Shown piece by piece: positions 20,317-30,270 of a DNA stretch of 64,000 nucleotides. How positions within the stretch are numbered: position 1 is the stretch's first letter; every line of letters starts with the position of its first letter. The position numbers and the translations under genes were made by a program. Origin of the DNA: Cryphonectria parasitica EP155 (lineage: Eukaryota > Ascomycota > Sordariomycetes > Diaporthales > Cryphonectriaceae); assembly GCF_011745365.1 (NCBI RefSeq), contig NW_024468919.1:744001-808000 (forward strand). The letters are read 5' to 3'. The notes under the pieces are model-generated. The model was not told the DNA's origin. It worked only from the letters and a program-made list of their open reading frames with translations, and searched no databases.

Positions 20317-21770
20317 TTTCAAATTGCTGCGAGTAACCACGGAATCAGGGTCCAAGGGAACTGTGATGTTAGTGCCTGAGCAGCAGAGCTCTAGAGCGGT
20401 GCTTAAAATCGAGCGGTCCGCCGGATCGGTGAGGTAAAGAAAAGTCTGAGGTCAGAACGGAGGACGAATTGGGTGAGTAGAGTGGTAAGAGGAACTAAAC
20501 CTGCAGTACAAACGCAGACAAGAAACGGAAACGAAGCAGAGTAAGCAAGAAGGAACATACAAGGACGATACCAAGGTCTACATTTTGTAAAGAAAGCTGT
20601 ATAGAAGGGGCAAGAGAACAGACGTGGTTCGCCTGCTTGCTACAAGCACAGGCTGGTTGCCTTCTGGTTGCCTTGCGATTTGCTTCTGAAAAACATGCAG
20701 TGAAAAGCCTGACCGCCTCATACCGGGTTCAAGCGAGCCTACGAAAAAGAGTGCCAGAGCACCATCGCTGCTTCTCTCTGCTATACCAGGCCCAAACACA
20801 CTGATAAGACAACAAGAATGCAGTGTATTACCTGCAAGCAGACTGTGAAGATGGTGCATAAGGACTGCGGAGCATGCGTCAGTTGCTGCACTTGCTCGAA
20901 GAAGCAGAAAACCCAGACAGGCCGTTGTCTCCACGACAGCTTGGAACTATCTAGTCAATCTTAGGTGTGCCCGTGTTGCCCTGAGAATCTGTATTCAAGA
21001 TCTTTGTTAATAATTTTTGTTGAACCTAGATATTACGCTGTGGGAAATCAAAACAACGATATTGTGGTAGTGAACAATTGTCCGGGGTACGGCGATCAAT
21101 ATAACTGAATATGATTGATATCAAAAACGTTGCTAGGCAACACAGAGTGGTGAGAGGATTCCAGGAGCTACATTTCTGATTCCTGTTTGTGATGATCGCA
21201 GTAACCTAGAGTTTGCTATCAATATTTGTGCACCACTGATGGAGCGGACTGTGAAGTTTTCATGCTCTTCAGATCGCGCAAGTTGCTGTTCGATATCTTG
21301 GAGATCATGTTTTGTCCAAAGCCTGGAGTCATTATTGAGGAGGTTCGATGCGATCTGGCTACTCTTTTGCCACTTTGAGCAGCCAAGTGTGAGCGGTTCC
21401 ATCTTTTGATGTACTGTTGACATCGTAGTGTGGGCCAATGATGAACGAAAATCAACATGTACTTTGTGGGAAGGGATGCATTCATTTTTGACCATACCCA
21501 TGGCGCATGGCTGACAAATATCGGAAAAGAATATGACCGTTCCGAACTGGTCCCTTTCGTGTATCCTCTAGCCATAGTCATATCACTGGCATTGGCTATA
21601 CAATCATTACGGGGTTACAATAGCATTCACACCGTACATATAGGTGATAAAATCATCATTATGTTCCTCCAGAAATACACTGATAGCCTCCGAGTGTAAG
21701 GCGCTAGGGTTAGGGCTAGGCCAACATACTTCAACAGCCATGGTCTGCTGTGCCACCCGAACCCACCGGG
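20317..21770. other. No supported gene; telomere-like motif
   Basis: Short frames only. At 21704-21720 the plus strand reads CTAGGGTTAGGGCTAGG, a short telomere-like motif. The stretch 20940-21700 is relatively AT-rich. Confidence 0.45.
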
Positions 21771-22064
21771 CCCCTCACACAACAGCTCCGGGCGACCAGT
21801 GCAAAAGATACTTTCATCCAGCAGCTTGAGAAGGAGATCAACAACCTCCAACTTCAGCTATTGCAATTGTGAGAGAGAGACAAAGGGCGGGCGATAGCGG
21901 TGCTTCGCCTGGAGAATGAACATCTCCGGCGCGACGTTGCCGAACAGAGGGCAAAGGTTGGGAAGATTGCAAAAACGATCAGCAACGCTTTTCAAGACTA
22001 CCAGCGCCGCTTTCACGACGAAAAGTCATCATCATGCTATACAAAACGGCTCAGAGACAGATGA
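21771..22064 (+). pseudogene. Coiled-coil protein fragment with in-frame TGA
   Basis: A single plus-strand register reads PLTQQLRATSAKDTFIQQLE, EKEINNLQLQLLQL, a TGA at 21870-21872, then ERDKGRAIAVLRLENEHL, RRDVAEQRAKVGKIAKTI and NAFQDYQRRFHDEK. The heptad-like charge pattern and the continuity across the stop suggest a coiled-coil coding sequence in which a CGA (Arg) became TGA, a RIP-type C to T change. Both ends are lost and the family is unknown. Confidence 0.4.
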
Positions 22065-23012
22065 GATCCGAATCTACGGAGGCCAGGGAATAGCAGGCCC
22101 GAGGATGAGCGAAAATAGCGGTGAGCAGGAAGCTCGGTCTCAAAGCGAATATAGCACTGATTTTTTTAAATTTGATTTGAGAGAGCCTTGTTTCTTATTT
22201 TGGCAATGAGTCTCCAGGACAGTCGGAAAAGCGAATGGGCGTGAGATGAATAAATACGCGTTAGATCAGTTGTCCCTGCCCTTACCCCAATGTCAAAATC
22301 TTGTATCGTTTTACAATCTCTGAGGAGGCTGAGAGGCTTTCTGGCGTTACGTATCTAGCATACAGGCAAACTTGTACCTAGGAGGAAAGAAGTAGGCAGA
22401 TCTTGGGTCGCAAGCACCACGTAGAATCATCGCTGCAGTTCATGAACATATACATATAATTGGAGGTATGGAACAATACATCAAAAGCTGTCAGGGGATA
22501 TTTCTTCAATGACAAACATCACCGCCCTTACCTAGAGCTGAGGATCTGCCAGCATGGCAATAATGTGGTATTTGCAGTAGAACAATGGGAGTACACCAAA
22601 AAACAGAAGAGAGACGAAGAAAAAAGAGAAAGCAACAGTCACGAGATAAATCCAATCTTGTAACCCCCGTTTTCTTCACTTTTGGCGGAGAGCCCCCTCT
22701 CTCGACAAGCACGCTCCCTTCCCCTGCCCTTCTGTCGAAACGTCCGCTATAGTACTATCGCAAGAAAATTCAACCTCATCATGGTGATTAGAAAGGTAGG
22801 TCCTGTTGATCTTCGCCCTCGACATTCGCAGGCTTGTTCAGGGCTGCGGTCTCCACCCATCCCTTGGGAGGTCGCTTGCGCAGCTTTCGGTGCTGAAGCT
22901 GGGTACGCTGGTGGTGGTGGTGGTGGTGGTGGTGGTGATGGTGCCAGGCAGCAGAAAGGGAGGACGAACTGGAGAGGGACCCTGCAAACAAACGAACGAA
23001 TGTCCATGGAGG
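22065..23012. other. Intergenic with (GGT)n microsatellite
   Basis: No supported gene. A GGT/GTG run lies at about 22911-22941, downstream of the sorting nexin gene; it produces artificial polyvaline, polyglycine and polyhistidine frames. Confidence 0.5.
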
Positions 23013-23626
23013 TCACCACGCGTTACGGTCCCAGTTCGGATCTTTATGCACTTGTCAGTCCACGTGTCGGAAGCAGAAGCACGATGGAGGGAAATCGGCA
23101 CGCACCTTGCACAAAAGTCGCCAGCACCTTGCTTCCCGTCTGCAGCAGTGGGTGTCCGACCACAATCTTGAGGAACTTCTCCAACCCCTGCCTCCTGCCC
23201 TCGATGACGTCGTCGCTGAAGCGGTTGGTGAACACCTTGCCAGGCAGCGGGGGGATGTTGACGCGGGCGCTCTCTCGCTCCAGAATGTCGCGGAAATATT
23301 CAAAGTCCGAGTATCGGCGGCGAACGGTTGACTGTCGCAGCTTGAAGGCGGGAATGTTGGTGCGACAGACGATCTCGTAGTCGGTGTACATGTGGCGGCC
23401 GATGCCGTGCGTGCGCGGGTTACGGACCTGTCATTGGAAAACATCAGCACTTTGATCTTTCTTGCTAGGACGTTGCTGATGGAAAGAAAAGAAGTATATA
23501 AATATATGAGAGCGCTGAGACAAGACAAGACCAGCGTACCTCAATCTCCAAAAAGTTCTCGGGTGGCCCGTAGATTTCGTCAAACGACTGCTGTCGCGTG
23601 TCGGGCAAACTCGACATGGACTGCAT
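23013..23626 (-). CDS. SNX3: Sorting nexin-3 (Snx3/Grd19)
   Basis: Three exons, 23626-23540, 23427-23106 and 23041-23013, give 145 residues with all phases closed. The PX domain fills almost the whole protein: [37 protein letters not shown], the phosphoinositide-binding [11 protein letters not shown], and PPLPGK followed by the binding RRQGLEKFL. The short last exon supplies DPNWDRNAW, the typical fungal ending, which supports the 64-nt second intron. Snx3 binds PI3P on early endosomes and works with retromer in returning cargo to the Golgi. I chose ATG 23626 ([13 protein letters not shown]) because the upstream frame has no other ATG. It is a conserved housekeeping gene within otherwise accessory DNA. 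Confidence 0.93.
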
Positions 23627-24549
23627 CACGGGCCTGGGGAACCTCGACGAGGCTGGCGACGACGCCGCGCTGCCGCTGCCGCTGCTCAACCCCGCCGAAG
23701 GAAGGGGGGACCTGGGCGGAAGTCCAGCACCCGCGGCCTGGGCGCCGCCGTTCTCTGTGTTGGAAGCCGTTTTGGCGGTGTTGAGGGGGGGTCGACCGAT
23801 CGCGAAGCTTTGAGGCGGAGGTCCAGCGCTCGGGAGAGGAGGGAGGACCTGAAGAGAGTGAGAGTGAGAGAGCAGAGAACGAATAAGAATGAGCCTTGTG
23901 AAGTTGGGAAAAGGGATGACAATAGGCAGACTGTCGAAATATTCGTGCTCTACATGTACTATTGTTCTGCTGCTCTTAGGGAACAGATAAGGTAGCGATA
24001 GAAATGAGGAGGGGAGAGAGACGTCGGTGGTGGATATTATGTCAGGCGCAGGCGGAGGTCTGTCGAATTAGTGGTGGAGAGATGCTGGCGTGCCTTGAAA
24101 TTAGGAGGCACTTATGGCACTATAGTGCTAGTCTCTGGGCCTGGCGCGGGGTTTGGGGCGGAGTGCGAATTTGTTCGGCACCAGTTCTGCCTTACCTAAT
24201 CAGCCCCCTCTAGTCGCCCGACCGGGCCTAGCGCGCTTCGTCTCGCGCGCTGTGCCGCCACGCCGCTCCGTCGCCGCGAGCCGCCCGCGCCTCCGTATCC
24301 CGTCGTCTGTCGCCCGCGACGGCCTGTGACAGCGTGTGTGCTCGCGGCTACTCCCACCAGATATGACTGCGGCAGAATGGCGAGGCTGCTTGGACACGAC
24401 CGCACGCGCAAGCGAGAGAGCGTAGCGCGCATTGTCCGCACGTTCTGGGGAGAGCTAGGGCTAGGGTTATAGGCCTCCAGGAGGTAGCTCTGGACCGACC
24501 CCTTCAAGGATAAAGTCTCGGGCACGTTTATCAAACCCTAAAGGTAGTG
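23627..24549. other. Intergenic, no supported gene
   Basis: Contains the snx3 promoter and GC-rich sequence around 24200-24330. A telomere-like motif (GCTAGGGCTAGGGTTA) lies at 24454-24469. A 112-codon minus frame here has no recognisable content. Confidence 0.45.
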
Positions 24550-25350
24550 TTAGCTCGCAGATTCCAATTGAAGTAGTGTATTGAGGTGGTTACCTTCTAC
24601 CTCAAGGACTTCAGGATCTGACAGTGAGTCAACAGTCCCGCCTTTTCCTACGTGGTCCAGGAATTGGGCCTTTTTGGCCTTATACTCGGATCCAATGCGT
24701 GTGAATGCCAGTCGACGACGCCACCCGGCCCTCAGTGGTGGCAGGTCCACGGCGAAAAGATGAGCCTCCTTGTGAATCGTTCTGAGGGCAAACTGAATAT
24801 GCCCGATGACAAGTCAGCTGATGTCATGGCCTTCAGGGTTTATTCCATAGGGATCTCGGGCAAAATAGATCTCGGTCGGGCCGCCCCGCGCGCCCAGGCT
24901 TTCCGTGGCCGGCACGGAGATATGAAAGGCGCGGAGGCTGTTGCTGAGTTGATCAATGTTATCTTGCAATGCAAGGGATCCTGCGATGTGCTCATTGTCA
25001 CTCCCTTCCCGCCCTCCGGTCCCCATGGAGGTCTGTCCAGTTTCTTCGGTTCCTCCAGCCTCTTCACCTTTGTCTGCTTGCGTCTTTCCTCCAGTATCTC
25101 TCGAGGTCTCCGTCCCAGTCTCCGCCCCATTCTCCGTTGCGGTTTCCGTCCCAGTCTTCGCTCCAGTCTCCTTCTCAATCTCCGCCCCAGTCTTTCCCCC
25201 AGTCTCCGCTCCAGTCTCCTTCTCAGTCTCCGCCCCAGTCTCCTTCTCAGTTTTTAGTGCTGTTTGCTTCGCTGCACTATGCACTTCTGTTTGCGCTTTT
25301 GTTTGCGATCTCATCTGTCTTCCTGTCTGCCCTGCTGTTTGTCCTGCCAT
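24550..25350 (-). pseudogene. Thr/Glu/Gly-repeat protein interrupted by one TGA
   Basis: From the ATG at 25350 the minus strand stays in one register for 266 sense codons, broken only by TGA at 24814-24816. The first third is a repeat of units like TEKETGAETG and ETGAKTGTET (about 25090-25290). After it come FARDPYGINPEGHDIS, the TGA, then LVIGHIQFALRTIHKEAH, VDLPPLRAGWRRRLAF and RIGSEYKAKKAQFLDHVGK. The second part looks like a conserved domain, but I do not recognise it. TGA could derive from CGA (Arg) by one C to T change. It is either a young pseudogene or two transcripts; no splice sites remove the stop cleanly. Confidence 0.5.
25090..25290. repeat. In-frame short tandem repeats within the Thr/Glu-rich gene
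   Basis: The plus strand repeats blocks such as CAGTCTCCGCCCCAGTCTCC and CTTCTCAGTCTCCG in 18- to 30-nt steps. On the minus strand they encode TGAETEK-type repeats. Spacing in multiples of three keeps the reading frame, as expected for a selected or formerly selected coding minisatellite. Confidence 0.6.
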
Positions 25351-26353
25351 ATTGGTTTTTTGGTGGTTTTTTTGGTTTTTTTTTTGGTTTTTTTTTTTGA
25401 TATGATAAGTGAATGAAATTGCTGATGACTTTGTACTGCAGGTGTGTGAAAGGGCTAGAGGTTAAGCTCTTTTTTATATACCGTGCTATAGCTGTTTTCT
25501 TAAGCCTGTGTGATGCAGCACGGCAGGGAAGGCAAGACAGTCCTGCTCAAGACATTGGTTCAAGCAAAACACCATGCAAAAGATGTTGTAAAATTTATTT
25601 ATTTCTTCATTTTTTTTTAATAAAACAAAAGAAAGCAAGAAAGAATAATAATAACAATTTGGCGCCTTTAACATTGCTATGTGACAATAAATCTTTTTTT
25701 AAACTATTTCTTGAAAGCTCACGACATATCTATACAAACATTTCTCAGATGCAAGAATTTTCAAAGACGAGTCAACTCTCTCATCATAACAGAGGTCCAG
25801 CCAACGCAAACCAGCCCTGGAGCACAGCTGAATAAATATCATTGACCTTGTTTGCGCCGTATGCTCAGCTCTGCTGTGGCAGATTGCGATTCCTAAGCTA
25901 TAGGAGACTTGATCTCAAATGCAAGCACCACAGCACCTTTCTGCGATTCTCGAGAATAAGAAATACAAATATAAGACTACACAGCGACTCTGTTACAATA
26001 AAGTATCTCTAGCTGATAGCGAGCTGTGTGCATCTTCAGCTCCTGATGCATAGAGTCCAATCGCTTTCTCATTCGAGCCTCCAAGGCTAGATTACTGCTG
26101 AGTAGGGTTTGTTCTAATATTGTTCTTCAAGATGCTAATTCCTTAATAGTACAAGTCATCCATGCCAGCTACAGTGCAACGTAAGCCTTGTATTTCCTTC
26201 CGATTACGGTCCAGTTCACTATACGTCTGATGAAGGTACCTGTACGGACGAGAGCTTCCTCGTCCCTCAGAATGCTCCAGACGGAGCTGCAAATATTATA
26301 TAGTTCGTATTGAGTAGTTTTTCTTACGGTGTATCTCGGCTAAATTCTGCAGG
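25351..26353. other. AT-rich, no gene seen
   Basis: An A/T-rich kilobase beginning with T- and GGTTTTT-type runs just upstream of the Thr/Glu-rich gene's ATG. Only short frames. The composition suggests RIP-affected or non-coding DNA. Confidence 0.5.
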
Positions 26354-27020
26354 TTGTGTGCTGGCAATGAGACTTGCGTGTCTGCGATCATTTATGGAGG
26401 TACACAAGCGAGCTCGGCTATGACTTCCCAATCTTTGTCTCAGGGCCAGCAATACCCCTCAACTTCTGCTAGCCAATCCTCCCCGGTTCAGTCTAGTCGC
26501 CCAGGCTCAGTCTCCTCGGCCCAGACTGCGACCATGCCCACCAGCCAATCCTTCTTGGTCCCGTCTGGTCGCCCAGGCTCAACCTCCGCGGCTCAGGTAA
26601 CGTCTAGCAGCCAGGCAGTTCCAAGTGTAGTTCCTCCGGGCTTATCCCGGTCAAAAGCGGTCACGACATCCACAACAAGCAAACCCTCGTGCACTTTTCA
26701 AGCTGCAGAACCTGACTTGGGTCGAGGCCAGAACGAATGCGTATGCAATGGGTCACTCACGCTGCCTGTGCTAGTATATACGTCCAGAACAAAAACATTT
26801 GCAAGACCAGACTGTGAATATACAACAATTCCAAGTTCTGCACCCTTGCTGACGACATTGACGATTACCTGAACAACAAATTGCCAGGTATGTCATCAGG
26901 CAGGATCGCAAATCCGATCTCGTGCACCTCTCTTGGTACTTACACCTTCAAGGGTACTGGGTACGTATGCGGTACTACTACAGTATCATCTGCAATTACA
27001 GTGTACCGGACAGCTATATA
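26354..27020 (+). pseudogene. Fragment of a Ser/Thr-rich secreted or wall-type protein
   Basis: The plus frame 26354-26872 reads a short Cys-containing piece (CAGNETCVSAIIYGG), a Ser/Gln/Thr-rich linker of about 100 residues, then a Cys module (SCTFQAAEPDLGRGQNECVC and DCEYTTIPS) reminiscent of modules in fungal cell-wall or chitinase-like proteins. A TGA ends the frame at 26870-26872, but TTNCQVC follows immediately in register, so the stop may be secondary. No signal peptide or catalytic domain is visible upstream. I treat it as a decayed 3' fragment. Confidence 0.4.
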
Positions 27021-27178
27021 AAAAGTTAATAATTATAAAGTTGAAAGTTTATAAATAAGATTCATTGAATTTTAGTAGAATTATTTAACTTATATCTTTA
27101 TACAAGTTTCGTTATATAATAAATATCTGTTCTATTCTCTACTTATGTTTGCTTTTTAAGATCTGTTAGATAAAGTGT

Positions 27179-27699
27179 TTAATTATACCCAACGTCGAAT
27201 AGTTTCCGCTTAAGTAAATAAAGTTTCCATTTGCAAATGCTAGACATTATAGTCATAAAGCATAGAGAAACTAAAACGACACCTAAGGAAACCCAGGCTG
27301 TTGGAGACCATCTATGGTCCTTGGCTGTATAAACATTTATAAAAATCGATATTAAGCCACTAAAAGCGTTTAAAGCTCCAGGTCTATAAGGCATTAGAAC
27401 TAATAAGAAATATAAAGGAATAAAATTTCTTACAAAAACAGATGAGACAAGATCCAGTAATAATTCTTGTGAAACTTAAACCAGAGCCAGCTGAGTCCTA
27501 TTATGCCTAAACAGCATAGAAAAGCAGCAATAGGCAAAAGTGGAATATGTTGAAGAAAGGCTTCTTTTTGTTGAAGTGAAGTAAAAGTGCCAGGTAAAAC
27601 AAGAATTCCGGTAAGAATGCTCCAAAGCGTAGTAGCAGCCGCAAGGTTGTAATATGCAGGTATGCTATTAGCTTCGAGAATCATACTGCTGTAGTCCAT
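27179..27699 (-). CDS. Four-helix membrane protein of unknown function
   Basis: Two exons, 27699-27434 and 27383-27179, joined across a 50-nt GTAAGA...TATAG intron with a CTAAT branch site, give 156 residues. Four hydrophobic segments are visible: around YYNLAAATTLWSILTGILVL, IPLLPIAAFLCCLGIIGL, GALNAFSGLISIFINVY and WVSLGVVLVSLCFMTIM. A short basic tail follows (CKWKLYLLKRKLF). It resembles a small membrane protein common in filamentous ascomycetes that has no assigned role. The ATG at 27699 (MDYSSMILEANSIPAYY) lies 93 bp from the inverted repeat of a Fot1 transposon, which now occupies most of its upstream region. The AT-rich codon use is unlike the housekeeping genes. Confidence 0.7.
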
Positions 27700-27792
27700 T
27701 GTTATATATATTTGTGTCAGGGCTTGTATGCGCACAAAAGAAACAGGTGGCCCTTGCGACCCCTGGTGGCGGTCCAAAACTGCTGCGCATTA

Positions 27793-27847
27793 AGTCAAAG
27801 GGGGGGGTTTTGGGCCGGGGTAGTTTTGGGCCACCCTGGCCACCCTC
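27793..27847. repeat. Left terminal inverted repeat of the Fot1 element
   Basis: 55 bp, beginning AGTCAAAGG, with an eight-G run and GGGCCACCCTGGCCACCCTC at its inner end. It is the exact reverse complement of 29594-29648. Confidence 0.95.
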
Positions 27848-27942
27848 ACCGCCTCTTCAACCCCCTTTAGTTTGATAGCTATTACTCAACCAATTTTGAT
27901 CCAAACAACTTCATCTTTCCAGCAAACCTTTATCTGACTGTT

Positions 27943-29550
27943 ATGAAGCCCTATTCCGAGTTTGAGCTAGCCCAGGCCGTTGAGGCTGTCAGAAAAGGCA
28001 AGTCTCAGCGGCAAGCCTCGAGGGAATGGGGTATTCCAAGGAGTACTCTTCAGGCTCGCCTAGAAGGAGGGGAATCGCATAAAACAGCCCACGAAAACCA
28101 GCAAAGGCTCTCTATTGATCAGGAAAGAAGACTAGCCGAATGGATCCTGATTCAAGAAAGCCTAGGCGTTCCACCAAGCCATTCAGAACTCAAATACTTT
28201 GCTCAGCAGATCCTCGAGGTCCAGGGAGACTCTCAGGCCCTCGGGGTGCAATGGACTCAGGCTTTTTTGAAGAGAAATCCAGAGATAAAGGTCAGGAAGA
28301 CTCGCCGCATTGCCTCTGAACGAACGAATGGGGCTACAACAGAGGTAATACGGCTTTGGTTTCGTCTTTTCAATCTTCCTCATATCCAAGCTATTAAGCC
28401 AGCTAATAGATGGAATATGGATGAAGCTGGCCTGATGGAGGGCTAAGGAACAAATGGATTAGTCCTCGGAGGCTCCTCTTCGCGTTCAATTCAAAGGAAA
28501 GACCCTGGATCAAAAGCCTGGACTTCTTTCCTCGAGTGTATCTCAGCTACAGGTGCCTACCTCTTCCCTCTGGTGATTTTCAAGGGCCAAACGGTACAAC
28601 AACAGTGGTTTCCTCTTGATTTGGAGCTTTTTGATGGTTGGAAGTTTACAGCTACGCAAAACGGATGGACAAATGATAAAATGGCAGTTGAATGGCTGAA
28701 AGAGATCTTCATTTCTCATAGCCAGCTAGCAGACCCCTCAGAAGCCAGGCTGTTAGTTCTGGATGGCCATGGCAGCCATAAAACGGACGAGTTTATGTGG
28801 CTTTGCTTCCAAAACAATATCCTGCTTATTTACTTGCCTCCTCATACCTCTCACGTTCTTCAACCCCTCGATCTAGGGGTCTTTTCATCTCTCAAACGGG
28901 CATACAGAAAGAAAGTCAGCAATATGGGCCAATGGGGCGATTCAACTATCGCAGGCAAGCGTTTATTCCTCAGCAACTATCGTCTGGCTCGACTGGAAGG
29001 CCTTTCAAGCCAGAATATTAGATCTGAATGGAAAGCAACTAGTCTGTGACCTCTCAGACCCTCAAAAGCCCTCTTGAGCCCTCTTCTCCTCGAGAACAGT
29101 CAACCAAGCCGTCAGACCCAGTCCAATTCAGGCTCAGCACAATCAACAGCACCTCGTCTTTCCCCAAAAGCCTCCTCAAGCCAGCCAGTCCTCTTTTCAA
29201 CTCCTCGAAAGGCTAAACAGCTATACTATCAGCTGCTAGAGAATCGGCAACAACTTCGAACGGAACCAGGCTGCTGTATGCTATTCAAGAAGATAAAAAA
29301 GGCTTATGGGGAGAGGGACCTCGAGTTTGCCAAGGCATTGGAGGAAAATAAAGCGTTGAAAAGGCAGATTGAGGCTCTGAGGCCTAGTAAAAGAAGAAAG
29401 GTTGATATGGATCCGAATTCGAAGTTTGCAGGGATTGAGGATATACAGAGAGCTCAAAACGCGGCTAATCGCCACGAGGATAGTCTGAATGAAGAGAGCG
29501 ATGTCGAATTACCTACTGATGAGGAGGATTGCATCGTGGTGGGTGAATAG
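27943..29550 (+). pseudogene. Fot1/pogo transposase with two in-frame stops
   Basis: One register of about 535 codons runs from ATG 27943 to TAG 29548-29550. In order: MKPYSEFELAQAVEAVRKGK and SQRQASREWGIPRSTLQARL (psq helix-turn-helix); RLAEWILIQESLGVPPSHSE and GVQWTQAFLKRNPEI (CENP-B-type domain); RWNMDEAGLMEG (first catalytic Asp); LLVLDGHGSHKTDEF (second Asp); HTSHVLQPLDLGVFSSLKRA (third acidic residue); and a charged tail (ALKRQIEALRPSKRRKVD). TAA at 28444-28446 follows LMEG, where relatives read MEGQG, so CAA became TAA. TGA at 29047-29049 stands where a Trp codon is likely. Both are single transitions of the RIP type. DNA-binding parts are intact, so a truncated product could still bind ends, but catalysis is lost. 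Confidence 0.9.
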
Positions 29551-29593
29551 AATAGATAAACAGTATATATATATATGGGTGTGTGTATTTGAC

Positions 29594-29648
29594 GAGGGTG
29601 GCCAGGGTGGCCCAAAACTACCCCGGCCCAAAACCCCCCCCTTTGACT
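29594..29648. repeat. Right terminal inverted repeat of the Fot1 element
   Basis: Exact inverted copy of 27793-27847, ending CCCCTTTGACT before the TA duplication. It ends 47 bp before the ATG of the MADS-like gene. Confidence 0.95.
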
Positions 29649-29695
29649 TATAGCTATTTTAGAAATGTTTTGAATATCAGATTTAACATTTTGCA

Positions 29696-30034
29696 ATGAC
29701 TAGCAGCACAGTTTCGAAAAGAGCTCGACTTCGACGCGCGATTACCCGCAAGCGCCGACGTACTCTTTTTAAAAAGGCCGATGAGTTCTATAAGCTTTGT
29801 CAAGCAGAGGTTTATCTTGTGTTATATAGGAATAGCAAGTTCTATGTTTATTCATCAAACGGAAACAATGCGTCATGGCCACCGCCGATGGAAGCAATTG
29901 TAAGTCTTCTCACTCTACGCAAAGGCAAGGAAGATAAGAAGGGGGGTGCAAAGTTCTATACTAAGAGATCGCAGAAACTTACCTACCCGTTGCCGGATAT
30001 ATACGAGCCAGCTGATTTTGGTAACGAAGTTTGA
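29696..30034 (+). CDS. Small MADS-box-like (SRF-type) protein
   Basis: An intron-free frame of 112 residues. RKRRRTLFKKADEFYKLCQA, followed by EVYLVLYRNSKFYVYSS, fits the MADS box: a basic helix with the KKADE(L/F)..LC core, then the beta strands that form the dimer. An SWPPPMEAI segment follows, then a Lys/Gly-rich stretch. True MADS transcription factors (Mcm1, SRF, MEF2) are longer. Such mini-MADS proteins recur in ascomycete genomes and their targets are unknown. It may bind DNA as a dimer or titrate larger MADS factors; both are inference. Its ATG lies 47 bp from the Fot1 element, so its native promoter has been displaced. Confidence 0.75.
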   Translation: MTSSTVSKRARLRRAITRKRRRTLFKKADEFYKLCQAEVYLVLYRNSKFYVYSSNGNNASWPPPMEAIVSLLTLRKGKEDKKGGAKFYTKRSQKLTYPLPDIYEPADFGNEV

Positions 30035-30270
30035 TAATAAATCAAGGTTACACACACCGAAGATGACTCCGATATATTTCTACACCAGATGAAAATAATG
30101 CTACCCCAGAGTCTCAAGGAACGCTCCAGCGGAATAGTTATAAAGCAGATGGACAGCATCGTATTCTTCTGCCAATCTGAATTTTCAGACCAAGTCGGTA
30201 CATGTCCATTTGTTTGTGCGGTGCCGTCATATATCTTAAATACATGAAAACATCACCTGCCAATTTTTAT

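Larger units (their letters stand above)
27793..29648 (+). mobile_element. Fot1/pogo-type DNA transposon, 1856 bp, TA target duplication
   Basis: Perfect 55-bp inverted repeats (27793-27847 and 29594-29648) begin AGTCAAAGGGGGGGG and are flanked by TA on both sides (27791-27792, 29649-29650). Inside lies one transposase frame with a psq-type helix-turn-helix, a CENP-B-type DNA-binding region and a DDE-type core. Size, TA duplication and protein type fit the Fot1 group of the Tc1/mariner superfamily. The identical repeats suggest a fairly recent insertion; two stop codons show that this copy cannot make its own transposase. Confidence 0.93.

Noticed and set aside
22911..22941. Polyhistidine/polyvaline peptides here and at 58.6 and 62.4 kb
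   Set aside because: They only reflect trinucleotide microsatellites read in different frames.
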